56,119 bases of DNA, taken from positions 1 to 56,119 of the forward strand of contig NZ_LEKT01000017.1 of NCBI RefSeq assembly GCF_001045675.1, written 5' to 3'. The notes beneath the pieces are model-generated. The model searched no databases and had not been told where the DNA came from. It saw nothing but the letters and a program-made list of their open reading frames with translations. Positions 27,417 through 36,840 of the stretch are shown one piece after another (within the stretch, counting starts at the first letter, position 1; the number at the start of each line of letters is the position of its first letter). The translations under genes were made by a program, and so were the position numbers. Source of the DNA: Megasphaera cerevisiae DSM 20462. GTDB taxonomy: Bacteria; Bacillota; Negativicutes; Veillonellales; Megasphaeraceae.

Positions 27417-27476
27417 AAAGAGAGAACTATCAGTATTATTAGTTCTTTTCTTTATTCTGCACTATGCATTTTTTTT
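27402..27476 (+). terminator. Terminator or attenuator just before tamB
   Basis: A long stem: ATGCATAG (27402-27409), AGAATAAAG and GAGAACTA pair with TAGTTC, CTTTATTCT and CTATGCAT (27462-27469), followed by seven Ts (27470-27476). It ends 14 bp before the tamB start and would stop readthrough from tolC. Confidence 0.8.
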
Positions 27477-27490
27477 AAGGGAGATCGACG

Positions 27491-30400
27491 GTGAAAAAAA
27501 ATTGGATTGCCCTTTGTATGATAGTCTTTATTCTGTCTGCGTTTCTTGCGTTATGGATGGAACGGCCAGTATTGATGCAAAAAATGACAGATACTGTTAC
27601 GACGACCATAAATGATAAATTAAATGGAACTATGGCATTTTCGGGAATGGATATATCGTTGACCGGGTGCGTGACGTTGTCCGATCCGGTTGTTAAGGAT
27701 AATCAAGGGCGTATTGTTTTGACCGGACAGGAAATTCTTGTTCATGTTAATCCGTGGAAAGCTTTGCAAGCGTTGGGAGATGCTAAGCTTATGACGGCGG
27801 TTGATTCCATTGACGCAGAAAAGCCGGTGCTTCATATATGGGAAAATAAATCGGATAATACATGGAATATAGCTTCGCTGGTTAAGCCGAGTACAGATAA
27901 AACCGATAGTGGATTTAGGGCGGCTGTGCGTATTCACGGCGGCACGGTTCGGGCAGCTCTGGCAGATGGGACTGTTATTGTGGGCAGTGATTGCAGTGGC
28001 TCTGCTGATTTTTCCTCTTACCCTGAAGTTGCTGTTACTGCAGATATGATGGTTGATCAGAAACGGCTTACTGCATCCGGCCGCTATACGTCTTCACGGA
28101 ATTTCAATGTAATTGTAAATGGTGAAGCCGTGAAGGCTGTGTATGCATCCGGTTTCCTGCCTGATTCCGTTGATGTGGCGCTTCATGACGGAGATGTAAC
28201 GAATATCAAAGTTCGTGTTTCTCAAAGTCAGCAGGGCCTGACTTTGTCGGGTCAGGCAGACATAGAACACGGTTCAGTTACGGCATATGGGTACGATATA
28301 GAAGGTCTGCAAGGTCATGTGGATGTATCTACGGACGATATTACATTGACTGATGTAGAAGGCGCTGTCAATGGACAATCTTTTAAAGCAGACGGGATCA
28401 TTAAAACGAATACCCTGACTCCGGTGTTTAATCTGCATATTAAAGCACCGCATATTGAACTCAGTGCGCTGCCGCAGCTATCGCTGCCGGTGTCGGGTAC
28501 CATTGGTATACAAGGCACTATATGGGGCACTGTAGATGATATAAGCGGTAAGGGTACAGTAACGGTACCGTCATTGAACTATGATGGAATGACTATAACT
28601 GATGGAAGTATAGATCTTTCATATGTGGATCATATTATCAATATAGAGTCGGCATCAGGTCATGCCGCGGACGGTATGATTACGGCATCTGGCGACTACA
28701 ATACGGATACGGGAGAGTATGCGGTACAGGCACAGGCCCAACAAGTGCGTCTGGAACAACTTCCTAAGATGCCAGCTGCAGTGCTGGGATCCGTTTCAGC
28801 GACTATACAGGCAGAAGGAAATGCCAATACAAACCTTATTGCAGCTAAGGGAAGAGCATCTGCATCGGGACTGTCATACAATGGCATAGAGGCCGATCAG
28901 GCAGACTTTGATTTTGCCTATGACAGTGATGTTGTGACGGTTATGAATTTGAAAGCGTCTGTTGCCGGCGGAACCATTCAAGGCGGCGGGACGTATAATA
29001 TTGAAACCAATGTACCGGATATTTCTTTTACGGCAGAAAAGCTGCCAATGGATATGTTCAGTTCCTATATATCAGTACCGATGAGCGGGACTGTATCGGC
29101 AGCGGGGCATATTACAGGGGCCTCTCTGACTTGGGATTTGTTAGTAAACGCTTCATCAGGAAGCGTTAAAGGAATGCCTTTTGACAGCATTGATGGTACG
29201 CTTCGCGGTACGGGCGGGCATATTGATATTCCGGCGCTGTATTGGCGCTATGTGGATGGACAGCATACTGTCAAGGGAAGTATTGATCTGGACCGCCGCA
29301 TGATTGATCTTAATATTAATACCGATCATATGCGTATCGAACGGCTTTTACCCGCAGCTGGAAAAGAAGATATACCTTTGACAGGATGGATTGACAATAG
29401 AGTTACTCTCAGCGGTTCACTGGATAATCCGTCTGCTGACGGATCTTTTCATCTGACCAAAGGTTCTTACAGTGGGTATTTGTATAAGAGTATCAGTGCT
29501 GATTATCATTTGGATAACGGAACCGTATATATTAGTAATGGCGATATCTCCTCATATAATGCGTCACTTTCTGTTCATGGATCCGTTGGGCAAACGCTTG
29601 ATTTGTATATAAATGGGAATCAGCTGGATATTGCAAGAATTATGCCATCTAATAAACTTCCGAGGAGTGGCTTGATTGATATTAATGCGCATGTCGGGGG
29701 CACAATGGATAGTCCCACCGCGTTTGGCTCTCTCAATGCCGCAGCGCTGAATATCAACCATATGGCGCTTACCGAGATTCATGGTGACTTTGGCTATTAT
29801 GACGGCATCATACGCTTGACTGATCTTCGGCTGAAGCAGAATGGCGGTGCCTATGACGGAAATATCCTGTTCAATACGGCCAATCAGCGAATTATGGGAC
29901 GGGCTTCTGTGAGCAGCGGAGATATTGCTGGCATTTTGCAGATCGTCGGTGCCCCTGTTCAAAATATCAGCGGGCGTATTGACGGAAATATTGTTGTGGA
30001 TGGTACGACTGATAATCCACGGGCCGGCATTACCGGTCAGATTACGCAGGCAGTCCTTGACGGGCAGGCTTTTGAACCCGCGGATATTGATGCACAGTTT
30101 GAAGATGGCGTTGTGAAAATCAACAAACTGGTATTGAAAACGGGAGACAGTTTGTTGGCGGCCAAGGGAACGTATGCCCTGCACGGCCCGGTGCATATGC
30201 AGGTAGCTGCGCGGAATTTCCCGGCTCGTATTTTGACTTCTGTCTTTGGTATGGAAAAGGCCGTTGTAGACGCTCCCATTGATTTTGCCGCTGAACTGAG
30301 CGGTACGGGAGATGATTTAACTGCAGATATATCGGCGCAGCTGAACGGCGGTATGATAAATGGAGTCACGTTTACAAGTGCCTATGGCCTGGCCAATGTT

Positions 30401-31780
30401 CATGACGGCATTATCCATGTCAATCAGGCATACATTTCGCGAGATTCCTACAAAGCCAGTGCTTCTGGAACTATTCCAGTCAGTGCTTTGAGCGGCGGCA
30501 GAACGGAGGAATCCATGGACGTGACGCTGAAACTCGATCATGCCGGTCTGGATGCACTTACCTTTCTTACTCCCTTAGTCAAGTCGGCGCAGGGAGGAAT
30601 CGAAGGAGATCTCAAGCTGACGGGGACGTTGGCAGCGCCGGTGTTGAAGGGAAGTCTGGGTGTACAAAACGGAATTATTCAGTTTCAGAAGGTACGCTAT
30701 CCTCTTAATAATGTCAACGGCACGTTGCATTTTAATGGATCTGATATGACTATCAGTGTCAGCGGTACTATGGATAAAAAAGGTAAAAAAAATCCGGGAT
30801 CCGTCTCAATACAGGCTGACGCCGGTTGGGATGGACGGCAATTAAGCCATTATGATGGCACCATCGATATGGATCATCTTCTCATTGACTGTGATTACTT
30901 TAAAGGACCGCTTACTGGTCATTTGGCATTGTCCAAGGAAGACTATGCTCCTAAAATCAGCGGCATTGCTGAAATATCTGATACGGTTCTGGATATCCCC
31001 TTAGCTCTCACGTCTGCGTCGGAGCCGCCTGATGTAGAACTGGACTTCACGGTTTCATTAGGAGAAAAGGTGCGGTTGTATAATCCGGTCCTGTATGATT
31101 TAATGATAAACGGATCAGCCAATTTTAAAGGGACAGCAGCACATCCCCGCCCGTCCGGGCGTTTTGAAGCCAGCCGGGGAACGATTCATTATTTGGATAC
31201 GAATTTTAAAATATCTAAAGCCAAGGCTGATTTTTCTCTCATGGATTCATTCCTGCCGGTTATGGATGTGGAAGGACAGACACGGATCGGGCAGTATTCG
31301 GTCTTATTGACACTGCGTGGCCCGGCTGATAATATGAATATGATTCTGCGGTCCAATCCGCCGCTGACTAAACCGCAGATTGTTTCGCTCATCACATTGC
31401 GCAACAGCGGTAAGCAGCAGAGTTCGTCCCTCAACGAAGAAGATGTGGATAAGCTCATTGGGTCAGGTATTCGTATGACTCTTAACAGTATGGGTATTAC
31501 TCAGGAACTGGAAAAAGTATTATCACTGGATATGCTTACTGTTACGAATGGCTCTTTGAATTTGAATGATAAAAATACAGATATAAACCAGAACTATTAT
31601 AATATAGAAATGGGTAAATATCTCTTTACCGATTTTATGGTCACGGCTGCCTTTGGATTGAATCATGACGACAATCGATTTGGAGCGCAATATGATCTGA
31701 GCAGCAAGTTCAGTCTTAATGCCTGGAAATCTGATGAATCCTCGTTTATAGGCGGAAGTTATAAATATTCATTTTACTAG
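27491..31780 (+). CDS. tamB: TamB/YtfN family translocation and assembly protein
   Basis: Very large AsmA/bridge-type protein (1429 aa) anchored in the inner membrane by an N-terminal helix (about 5-24). It spans the periplasm as a long beta-taco with a hydrophobic groove, for phospholipid transport to the outer membrane. The middle consists of many repeats of the form G.I...G.Y and TG.++ (for example TLSGQADIEHGSV, TLSGSLDNPSADGSF). The C-terminal DUF490-type TamB domain (about 1050-1429) includes TLRGPADNMNMILRSNPPLTKPQIVSLIT and ends in SYKYSFY. The GTG at 27491 follows AAGGGAG. No tamA was seen; the bamA gene and a POTRA-like protein lie downstream. Confidence 0.94.
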   Translation: MKKNWIALCMIVFILSAFLALWMERPVLMQKMTDTVTTTINDKLNGTMAFSGMDISLTGCVTLSDPVVKDNQGRIVLTGQEILVHVNPWKALQALGDAKLMTAVDSIDAEKPVLHIWENKSDNTWNIASLVKPSTDKTDSGFRAAVRIHGGTVRAALADGTVIVGSDCSGSADFSSYPEVAVTADMMVDQKRLTASGRYTSSRNFNVIVNGEAVKAVYASGFLPDSVDVALHDGDVTNIKVRVSQSQQGLTLSGQADIEHGSVTAYGYDIEGLQGHVDVSTDDITLTDVEGAVNGQSFKADGIIKTNTLTPVFNLHIKAPHIELSALPQLSLPVSGTIGIQGTIWGTVDDISGKGTVTVPSLNYDGMTITDGSIDLSYVDHIINIESASGHAADGMITASGDYNTDTGEYAVQAQAQQVRLEQLPKMPAAVLGSVSATIQAEGNANTNLIAAKGRASASGLSYNGIEADQADFDFAYDSDVVTVMNLKASVAGGTIQGGGTYNIETNVPDISFTAEKLPMDMFSSYISVPMSGTVSAAGHITGASLTWDLLVNASSGSVKGMPFDSIDGTLRGTGGHIDIPALYWRYVDGQHTVKGSIDLDRRMIDLNINTDHMRIERLLPAAGKEDIPLTGWIDNRVTLSGSLDNPSADGSFHLTKGSYSGYLYKSISADYHLDNGTVYISNGDISSYNASLSVHGSVGQTLDLYINGNQLDIARIMPSNKLPRSGLIDINAHVGGTMDSPTAFGSLNAAALNINHMALTEIHGDFGYYDGIIRLTDLRLKQNGGAYDGNILFNTANQRIMGRASVSSGDIAGILQIVGAPVQNISGRIDGNIVVDGTTDNPRAGITGQITQAVLDGQAFEPADIDAQFEDGVVKINKLVLKTGDSLLAAKGTYALHGPVHMQVAARNFPARILTSVFGMEKAVVDAPIDFAAELSGTGDDLTADISAQLNGGMINGVTFTSAYGLANVHDGIIHVNQAYISRDSYKASASGTIPVSALSGGRTEESMDVTLKLDHAGLDALTFLTPLVKSAQGGIEGDLKLTGTLAAPVLKGSLGVQNGIIQFQKVRYPLNNVNGTLHFNGSDMTISVSGTMDKKGKKNPGSVSIQADAGWDGRQLSHYDGTIDMDHLLIDCDYFKGPLTGHLALSKEDYAPKISGIAEISDTVLDIPLALTSASEPPDVELDFTVSLGEKVRLYNPVLYDLMINGSANFKGTAAHPRPSGRFEASRGTIHYLDTNFKISKAKADFSLMDSFLPVMDVEGQTRIGQYSVLLTLRGPADNMNMILRSNPPLTKPQIVSLITLRNSGKQQSSSLNEEDVDKLIGSGIRMTLNSMGITQELEKVLSLDMLTVTNGSLNLNDKNTDINQNYYNIEMGKYLFTDFMVTAAFGLNHDDNRFGAQYDLSSKFSLNAWKSDESSFIGGSYKYSFY

Positions 31781-31797
31781 AAGCTGGAGGGGTTAGG

Positions 31798-32433
31798 TTG
31801 CTTGAAACGTATTTGGAAGAATTGAAGCATATCTCGTTACTGAAGCCTGAAGAAGAACAGGCGCTGTGGATTGCATACAAAGATCACGGTGATCTGGCAA
31901 GCCGCAGCCGTATTATCGAACAGTATCAGCCTCTGGTATTTAAAGAAGTGATGCGGTGGCATATCCGTAAGGATATGCTGCCGGATACAATTCAAGAGGG
32001 AACATTGGGGCTGATCGAAGCGGTGGAACGATTTGACTACACTCGCAATATAGCATTTCCTCTCTTTGCCGTTCACCGTATTCGTGGCGAAATAGTTGAC
32101 TATCTGAATAAAGAAGGCCATGTAACCTCGCTGTCTTTGGACGAACCCAACGAAAATGGCCTGACGCTGCGAGAACTTCTTCCTGACGAAGGAGTGGATA
32201 TTGCAGAGCAGACCGGCCAGCGGCTTCTTTTTGAACATGTAGCGAAGGTATTGGAACGGCTGCCGAAAAATGAACAATTAGTAGTGGAAGAGGTATATTT
32301 GAAGGATAAGCAGCAAAAACATATTGCTCGTGATATGGATGTAAGCCTGCCCTATGTGTATCGGCTTCAAAAACGCGGTATCCGCAGAGTACGCGGCATG
32401 CTGAGCCGTTTTATTCATGAAAGCAAAATGTAA
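31798..32433 (+). CDS. RNA polymerase sigma factor, sigma-70 family (group 3 type)
   Basis: Alternative sigma factor of 211 aa with region 2 (LVFKEVMRWHIRKDMLPDTIQEGTLG through FPLFAVHRIRGEIVDYLNKE, about 50-105) and region 4 with a helix-turn-helix (QKHIARDMDVSLPYVYRLQKRGIRRVRG, about 175-203). The stretch between them is short. The RIRGEIVDYL sequence resembles the FliA/SigF/WhiG branch, but no flagellar or spore genes are present. The TTG start at 31798 has GGAGGGG 5 nt before it. It lies 17 bp after tamB and before bamA, so its regulon may be envelope genes (inference). Confidence 0.9.
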   Translation: MLETYLEELKHISLLKPEEEQALWIAYKDHGDLASRSRIIEQYQPLVFKEVMRWHIRKDMLPDTIQEGTLGLIEAVERFDYTRNIAFPLFAVHRIRGEIVDYLNKEGHVTSLSLDEPNENGLTLRELLPDEGVDIAEQTGQRLLFEHVAKVLERLPKNEQLVVEEVYLKDKQQKHIARDMDVSLPYVYRLQKRGIRRVRGMLSRFIHESKM

Positions 32434-32574
32434 GAAATTTCGATACTTGATAAAGAAAAATGGAGAAATATACTGTATTTTGAACCTTATTGAATGATTT
32501 TGGCCGATTTTCTTTGTTACAAAAGACCTGGCGTTTGAGGATACTATAAATATGCTCGGAAAGGAGTTTGTCTT

Positions 32575-33183
32575 ATGGGAAAATCAGATAAAAATATGGC
32601 AGAACACGTTCGTTCTGTTAAGATGTGGCTGGAACGGGCTGAAAAGTCATATGACCACAAATCTGATATTCAGGGAGAATTGAATCTGATGCTGGCTGAA
32701 GCGGAAATGAAGAATCTGCGGAAAAACCATATGACTAGTCAGGGGATTATGAAAATCGTTGCTGCGGTTACGGCTGTCATGCTTTTTGGCGGCGCATGGT
32801 ATGCTGTCAGCTTTCAAAATCCTATGGCTCATGCTCCCGCTGCCGATGCAAAAAATATAGCTTCAGGGCAACGAACATATATCCATTCTACCATGGAGAC
32901 TGTTCCAGACGTGAAGGAAACGATAGCGCAGTCAGTCCGGCAGGAACCTATGAAAATGGACAGCGAGACGGAAGGTACGACTTCTTCCATGCCGTTGCCG
33001 GATCGGCAGGAGCAACAGAAACGACAGGCTGATGCAGTGCCGTCTGCGGAGGAATATACCCAGACAGTATCTGTTCAACATAATATACCTGAACCAAAAA
33101 CAGTCCTAACGGATCGGCAGGTGCAAGAAGCCGTTCAAGATGCGCGCCACAGCCTGCGCGGAGCGGCAATACAGAATAAATAA
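32575..33183 (+). CDS. Single-span membrane protein downstream of the sigma factor; candidate anti-sigma factor
   Basis: I do not recognise the family. The 202 aa have a cytoplasmic-side helical N-terminus rich in charge (1-57), one membrane segment (about 58-80) and a polar, Gln/Glu/Pro-rich extracytoplasmic tail (81-202) that looks disordered. An N-in topology with a short helical head and outer tail, directly after an orphan sigma factor and before bamA, is the layout of many anti-sigma factors. No zinc-binding ZAS motif (HxxxCxxC) is present, so this role is only a hypothesis. AAAGGAG precedes the ATG. TATAAA at 32545-32550 may be its -10 box. Confidence 0.75.
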   Translation: MGKSDKNMAEHVRSVKMWLERAEKSYDHKSDIQGELNLMLAEAEMKNLRKNHMTSQGIMKIVAAVTAVMLFGGAWYAVSFQNPMAHAPAADAKNIASGQRTYIHSTMETVPDVKETIAQSVRQEPMKMDSETEGTTSSMPLPDRQEQQKRQADAVPSAEEYTQTVSVQHNIPEPKTVLTDRQVQEAVQDARHSLRGAAIQNK

Positions 33184-33195
33184 CGGAGGTTTTTT

Positions 33196-35508
33196 ATGAA
33201 TACGCGGAAAAAGAAACTCCTCGTCCTGATGATAACCAGTGCGATGATGACCTGCCCGGTTTGGGCAGATGATGAAACGGCAGCAGCAACGACGGCTGCT
33301 GCTGCAACGGGATATGAGCCTTTGGATACTGTCAATACCGCAGCCACTTCGACGGCCGCAGCTGCCAAAACCGATGCGGCCAATGAAAAAACAGCAGTGA
33401 ATGCGACGGTTACACCGCAGGCCGATACGGTTACCGTATCGACGATGCAAGCTGCCAAGTCGGGCTTGACCGGTTATGAAACAGACGAAGAACTGGCAGC
33501 GATTGAGGCAGGAAAGAGTCCTGCCGAGGTTCACAAGGAAGCGGAAAAAGCCTCCAAAGAAAAAACGGCACAGGCATCACCTGAAACCGGTACTGGCTAT
33601 GAAGCGGGTGCCGCGTCTTCATCAAGCGCCCCTGACGTTGAAGCGGCAGCGCCTGCCGTACCCGTTCGGACATTGCCGGGCGCGCCGGTTAACTACACGT
33701 CGGATATGGGAAATTTTCAGATTGATACGACGGTTCCCAACTATCCCATGGCTGTGTTCCCGCAGGGACAAGAAGGAAATTTTGCATATGGCAGTGCTGT
33801 TACGGACAGTGAAGTAGCTCCCTATGTCGGAAAAACCGCAACTAGTGTTACTATCAGTCCTGTTCCGGATAAAAAAATCGAAACACAGCTTCTGCCGAGC
33901 CTGGCTATGCGCGTTGGGGATGCGGTCAATATAGACTATATCCGTCACGACCTGAACGTTATCGGAGCGACAGGGCTTTTTTCGACGGTTAAACCGGCAT
34001 TTACCGGTGTACCAGAGGGGGTGGAACTGAACTATACCGTGCAGCTGAATCCCATTGTAAACGGCGTGGAAATTACAGGAAATGAATCGATGAAAACGGA
34101 AGATTTGATGAAATTGGTGACGGTTACACCGGGAACGGTTCTCAATACGACGCTGATCAGCAAGGATGCTGCTAATATTAATACTGCCTACGGCAATGCC
34201 GGCTATATGCTCAGCCGCGTATCTGAAGTTAGCTTAGATGACAAGGGAATTCTCCATATCGGGATTTCTGAAGCCCATGTTGAAGATATTACTCTTAAAG
34301 GCAATACCAAAACAAAAAATCGTGTTATTATGCGGGAACTGAGATTTAAAAAAGGCTCCGTATTCAATAAGAATTTAGCTAGCCGCAGCATTCAGCGCGT
34401 ATATAACACCGGCTATTTTGAGGACGTTAACGTCCGGCTGCTGCCAGGTAAAAAGAATCCCAAGGACGTTATTGTCGAAATTGATGTGGTTGAACAGAAG
34501 ACCGGTTCTATTACAATTGGTGCCGGATATTCCGATTCGGACGGGCTTGTCGGTATTCTGGGACTGAGTGAAACAAATCTGCGCGGTACCGGTGATAAGG
34601 CCAGTATCAACTGGGAATTCGGAGGCAATACGGATTCCAATAAAAACTATATTTTCTCATATACCCATCCGTATTTGAATGATCAGGGAGATTCTATTGG
34701 GTTCAGTTTATTTGACCGTGAATCGGAGTATGACGATTATAATCAGGATGGCGATTCCGTGGCGGAATATGATAAACGGACGACGGGCTTCAATGTTACG
34801 TATGGCCGTGTGCGCAGTGAATATGTCAGTGATTATGTAACGCTGGAAACGAAACAGACGAAATATACTGATTATGAAAGTGGCTATAACTATCGGGAAT
34901 GGGCCAATGACGCATCGGCACCTGACGCATATAGAAATTACCTCAAAAATAACTTTGGCCGGACAAACAGTGTAACATGGTCCCATGTATTCGATAACCG
35001 GGATAATGTTTATGATCCGACTAAGGGCAAGCGATTGTCCTTTACCGGCACATGGGCTGGCAATGGTCTGGGCGGTGACTTTGATTATTTCAAATTTATC
35101 GCTGAAAACCGGTTATATTATAAAGTAGGCAGGGCACATGTCATTGCGGTACGTCTTATGGGCGGCATCGCGACCGGGGATATGCCGTACAACGACTTAT
35201 TTACGTTGGGCGGTGCGGATAATCTGCGTGGTTACGAAGATGATGAATTCCGGGGTGACAAGATGTATGAAGCTACTGTCGAGTACCGGTATCCGATTGC
35301 TAAAAAAATTCAAGGGGTTGTTTTTGTCGATGTCGGCAACGCGTGGGGCGGTACGGAAAATGTCCCCTGGTATGACAGCAATAATGAGCTCCATTATGCC
35401 GGCGGTATTGGCTTCCGTATTACTACACCGATCGGCCCGATCCGCCTCGACTATGCTGAAGGACAGAATGGCGGTAAGTTCCACTTCAGCTTTGGAGGCA
35501 AGTTCTAA
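33196..35508 (+). CDS. bamA: Outer membrane protein assembly factor BamA
   Basis: Central component of the beta-barrel assembly machine. The 770 aa comprise a signal peptide (about 1-24), an Ala/Thr/Glu-rich low-complexity stretch (about 25-165) with TGYE repeated at 38, 92 and 133, about three POTRA domains (about 213-290, 291-367, 368-445; for example VEDITLKGNTKTKNRVIMRELRFKKG and NTGYFEDVNVRLLPG), and a 16-stranded barrel (446-770) with GGADNLRGYEDDEFRG (the VRGY-type lid motif) and a terminal Phe (SFGGKF). Three POTRAs plus a long linker differ from the five of E. coli. ACGGAGG lies upstream. It follows the membrane protein at 32575 by 12 bp. Confidence 0.95.
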   Translation: MNTRKKKLLVLMITSAMMTCPVWADDETAAATTAAAATGYEPLDTVNTAATSTAAAAKTDAANEKTAVNATVTPQADTVTVSTMQAAKSGLTGYETDEELAAIEAGKSPAEVHKEAEKASKEKTAQASPETGTGYEAGAASSSSAPDVEAAAPAVPVRTLPGAPVNYTSDMGNFQIDTTVPNYPMAVFPQGQEGNFAYGSAVTDSEVAPYVGKTATSVTISPVPDKKIETQLLPSLAMRVGDAVNIDYIRHDLNVIGATGLFSTVKPAFTGVPEGVELNYTVQLNPIVNGVEITGNESMKTEDLMKLVTVTPGTVLNTTLISKDAANINTAYGNAGYMLSRVSEVSLDDKGILHIGISEAHVEDITLKGNTKTKNRVIMRELRFKKGSVFNKNLASRSIQRVYNTGYFEDVNVRLLPGKKNPKDVIVEIDVVEQKTGSITIGAGYSDSDGLVGILGLSETNLRGTGDKASINWEFGGNTDSNKNYIFSYTHPYLNDQGDSIGFSLFDRESEYDDYNQDGDSVAEYDKRTTGFNVTYGRVRSEYVSDYVTLETKQTKYTDYESGYNYREWANDASAPDAYRNYLKNNFGRTNSVTWSHVFDNRDNVYDPTKGKRLSFTGTWAGNGLGGDFDYFKFIAENRLYYKVGRAHVIAVRLMGGIATGDMPYNDLFTLGGADNLRGYEDDEFRGDKMYEATVEYRYPIAKKIQGVVFVDVGNAWGGTENVPWYDSNNELHYAGGIGFRITTPIGPIRLDYAEGQNGGKFHFSFGGKF

Positions 35509-35535
35509 TGCGGGATGATGACAGGCGGGATAGCT

Positions 35536-36819
35536 ATGATTCGTTTTTCTTTATTGACGGCGCTCTGCGTCTGTGCTAGTCTTAGTAGTGCCATGGCAGC
35601 ATCTGTGGAACATGTCAGTGTCCATGTTGCTTCTGTACAGGAGGCGATGCCTCCTTTGGTACAGAAGCGAATTGCTGCCAGCATCCAAACTGTAGGCAAT
35701 CACGTCTTTCTTCATCACGATGATGCCGATATCCGATCCGGTGCGGAGGCATATACGTATGCCGTTACGGATATTATCAACAGAGTACTGATCGGGTATA
35801 CGGTGGAGACTATTCAAATTACGCCTGGACCAGATACCGTTCTTAATGTGCAGATTCGCCCTTGGGGTGAAACGATTCGTTCTGTCCGCCTAGCTGTCGA
35901 CTATGGGGCACTTCCGGAAATGGGGCGCCGTATGGCGGATGCTGATTTAAAGGGAGCACAGCCTATTGTGGAAAATCTGCTCGTGGGATTGCCGGTCGAT
36001 GCGCTGGACTGGGCCAATGGTGCTGTAAAATCCGTTATGGAAAGCGAATTGCAGGAGCTGCTTCCCGAATTTTATCCTCATATTGTTATTGAGCCGGGGA
36101 AGGATGCTTCCGTTAATATATATCTGCTTCCAAAACTGCCTGTTGTTCGCAATGTGGATATTGATGTGGATGCGGAAAATCTTCCTAAGATTATTTTTCT
36201 CAGCACGCGCAAGCATATGGAACAGCGTTATGCCGGTCTGGAAGGTCTGCCGGTATCCTTCGTGCGGCGTCATGAACAGGATATTCAAGCAGATTTGCAG
36301 AAAAACCTTGCTGATCAATGGGTTATCAAAGAATACAAGCTCCACGTGCAGCCGACACTATCCATCGGTGAAAATACGGAAATACATCTGCTGTCCCAAA
36401 CTGATTTTTATGATATACAAGCCGGGGCATATATGGATGTAGGACGCGATAAGGATAAACATGACAGCAATGATGATACGGTCATCAAGGCCCACTTGGG
36501 ACGCAAAGTAGGCAGTCATCACGAGTTTTATAGTGAAGTGGAATTTATGCCTGGTTCTGTGAAGTGGAATGTGATCCCCGGCTATTTTTACCGGTGGGGA
36601 AAATACACCCAGATGGGGTATCAATACGAAACGACGGATAATAGCAATCATTTGTGGCTGCGCCAATACTGGGGCAAACGATGGATGCTCCGCTTTGATC
36701 GGGATTTGACCAATCAGGATGATGAAGTAGGCTTGACATATCGTATTCACGAATATGTTGGTTTGGAATATATTGTATCCGACCATGATCAATGGCTTCG
36801 GATTATCGGTTACTTATAA
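35536..36819 (+). CDS. Exported protein with about 90-residue POTRA-like repeats and a C-terminal beta-rich domain
   Basis: I do not recognise a named family. The 427 aa start with a signal peptide (about 1-21, ending AMAAS). Residues 91-180 and 181-266 are repeats of one unit. ITPGPDTVLNVQIRP and IEPGKDASVNIYLLP align, as do IRSVRLAVD and VRNVDIDVD, and each unit continues with GLPV and a long helix. A third unit begins at 267 and an earlier one may end at 90. A strand-helix-helix-strand order resembles POTRA. Residues 290-427 are amphipathic strands with Tyr/Trp-rich turns, which may form a small outer-membrane barrel, although the last residue is Leu. The ATG at 35536 gives a good signal peptide; 35515 is an alternative. 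It follows bamA by 27 bp. Confidence 0.82.
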   Translation: MIRFSLLTALCVCASLSSAMAASVEHVSVHVASVQEAMPPLVQKRIAASIQTVGNHVFLHHDDADIRSGAEAYTYAVTDIINRVLIGYTVETIQITPGPDTVLNVQIRPWGETIRSVRLAVDYGALPEMGRRMADADLKGAQPIVENLLVGLPVDALDWANGAVKSVMESELQELLPEFYPHIVIEPGKDASVNIYLLPKLPVVRNVDIDVDAENLPKIIFLSTRKHMEQRYAGLEGLPVSFVRRHEQDIQADLQKNLADQWVIKEYKLHVQPTLSIGENTEIHLLSQTDFYDIQAGAYMDVGRDKDKHDSNDDTVIKAHLGRKVGSHHEFYSEVEFMPGSVKWNVIPGYFYRWGKYTQMGYQYETTDNSNHLWLRQYWGKRWMLRFDRDLTNQDDEVGLTYRIHEYVGLEYIVSDHDQWLRIIGYL

Positions 36820-36840
36820 AGACAAAGGAGTAATGTCAAA

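Noticed and set aside
31798-32433. Sporulation sigma factor (SigF/SigG)
   Set aside because: Region 2 resembles the FliA/SigF branch, but no spoIIA-type neighbours are present and the context is outer-membrane biogenesis.
32487-32512. GCCGAT at 32503 as a FliA/SigD-type -10 box before the candidate anti-sigma gene
   Set aside because: There is no TAAA-type -35 at the expected distance, so autoregulation by the neighbouring sigma factor cannot be supported.
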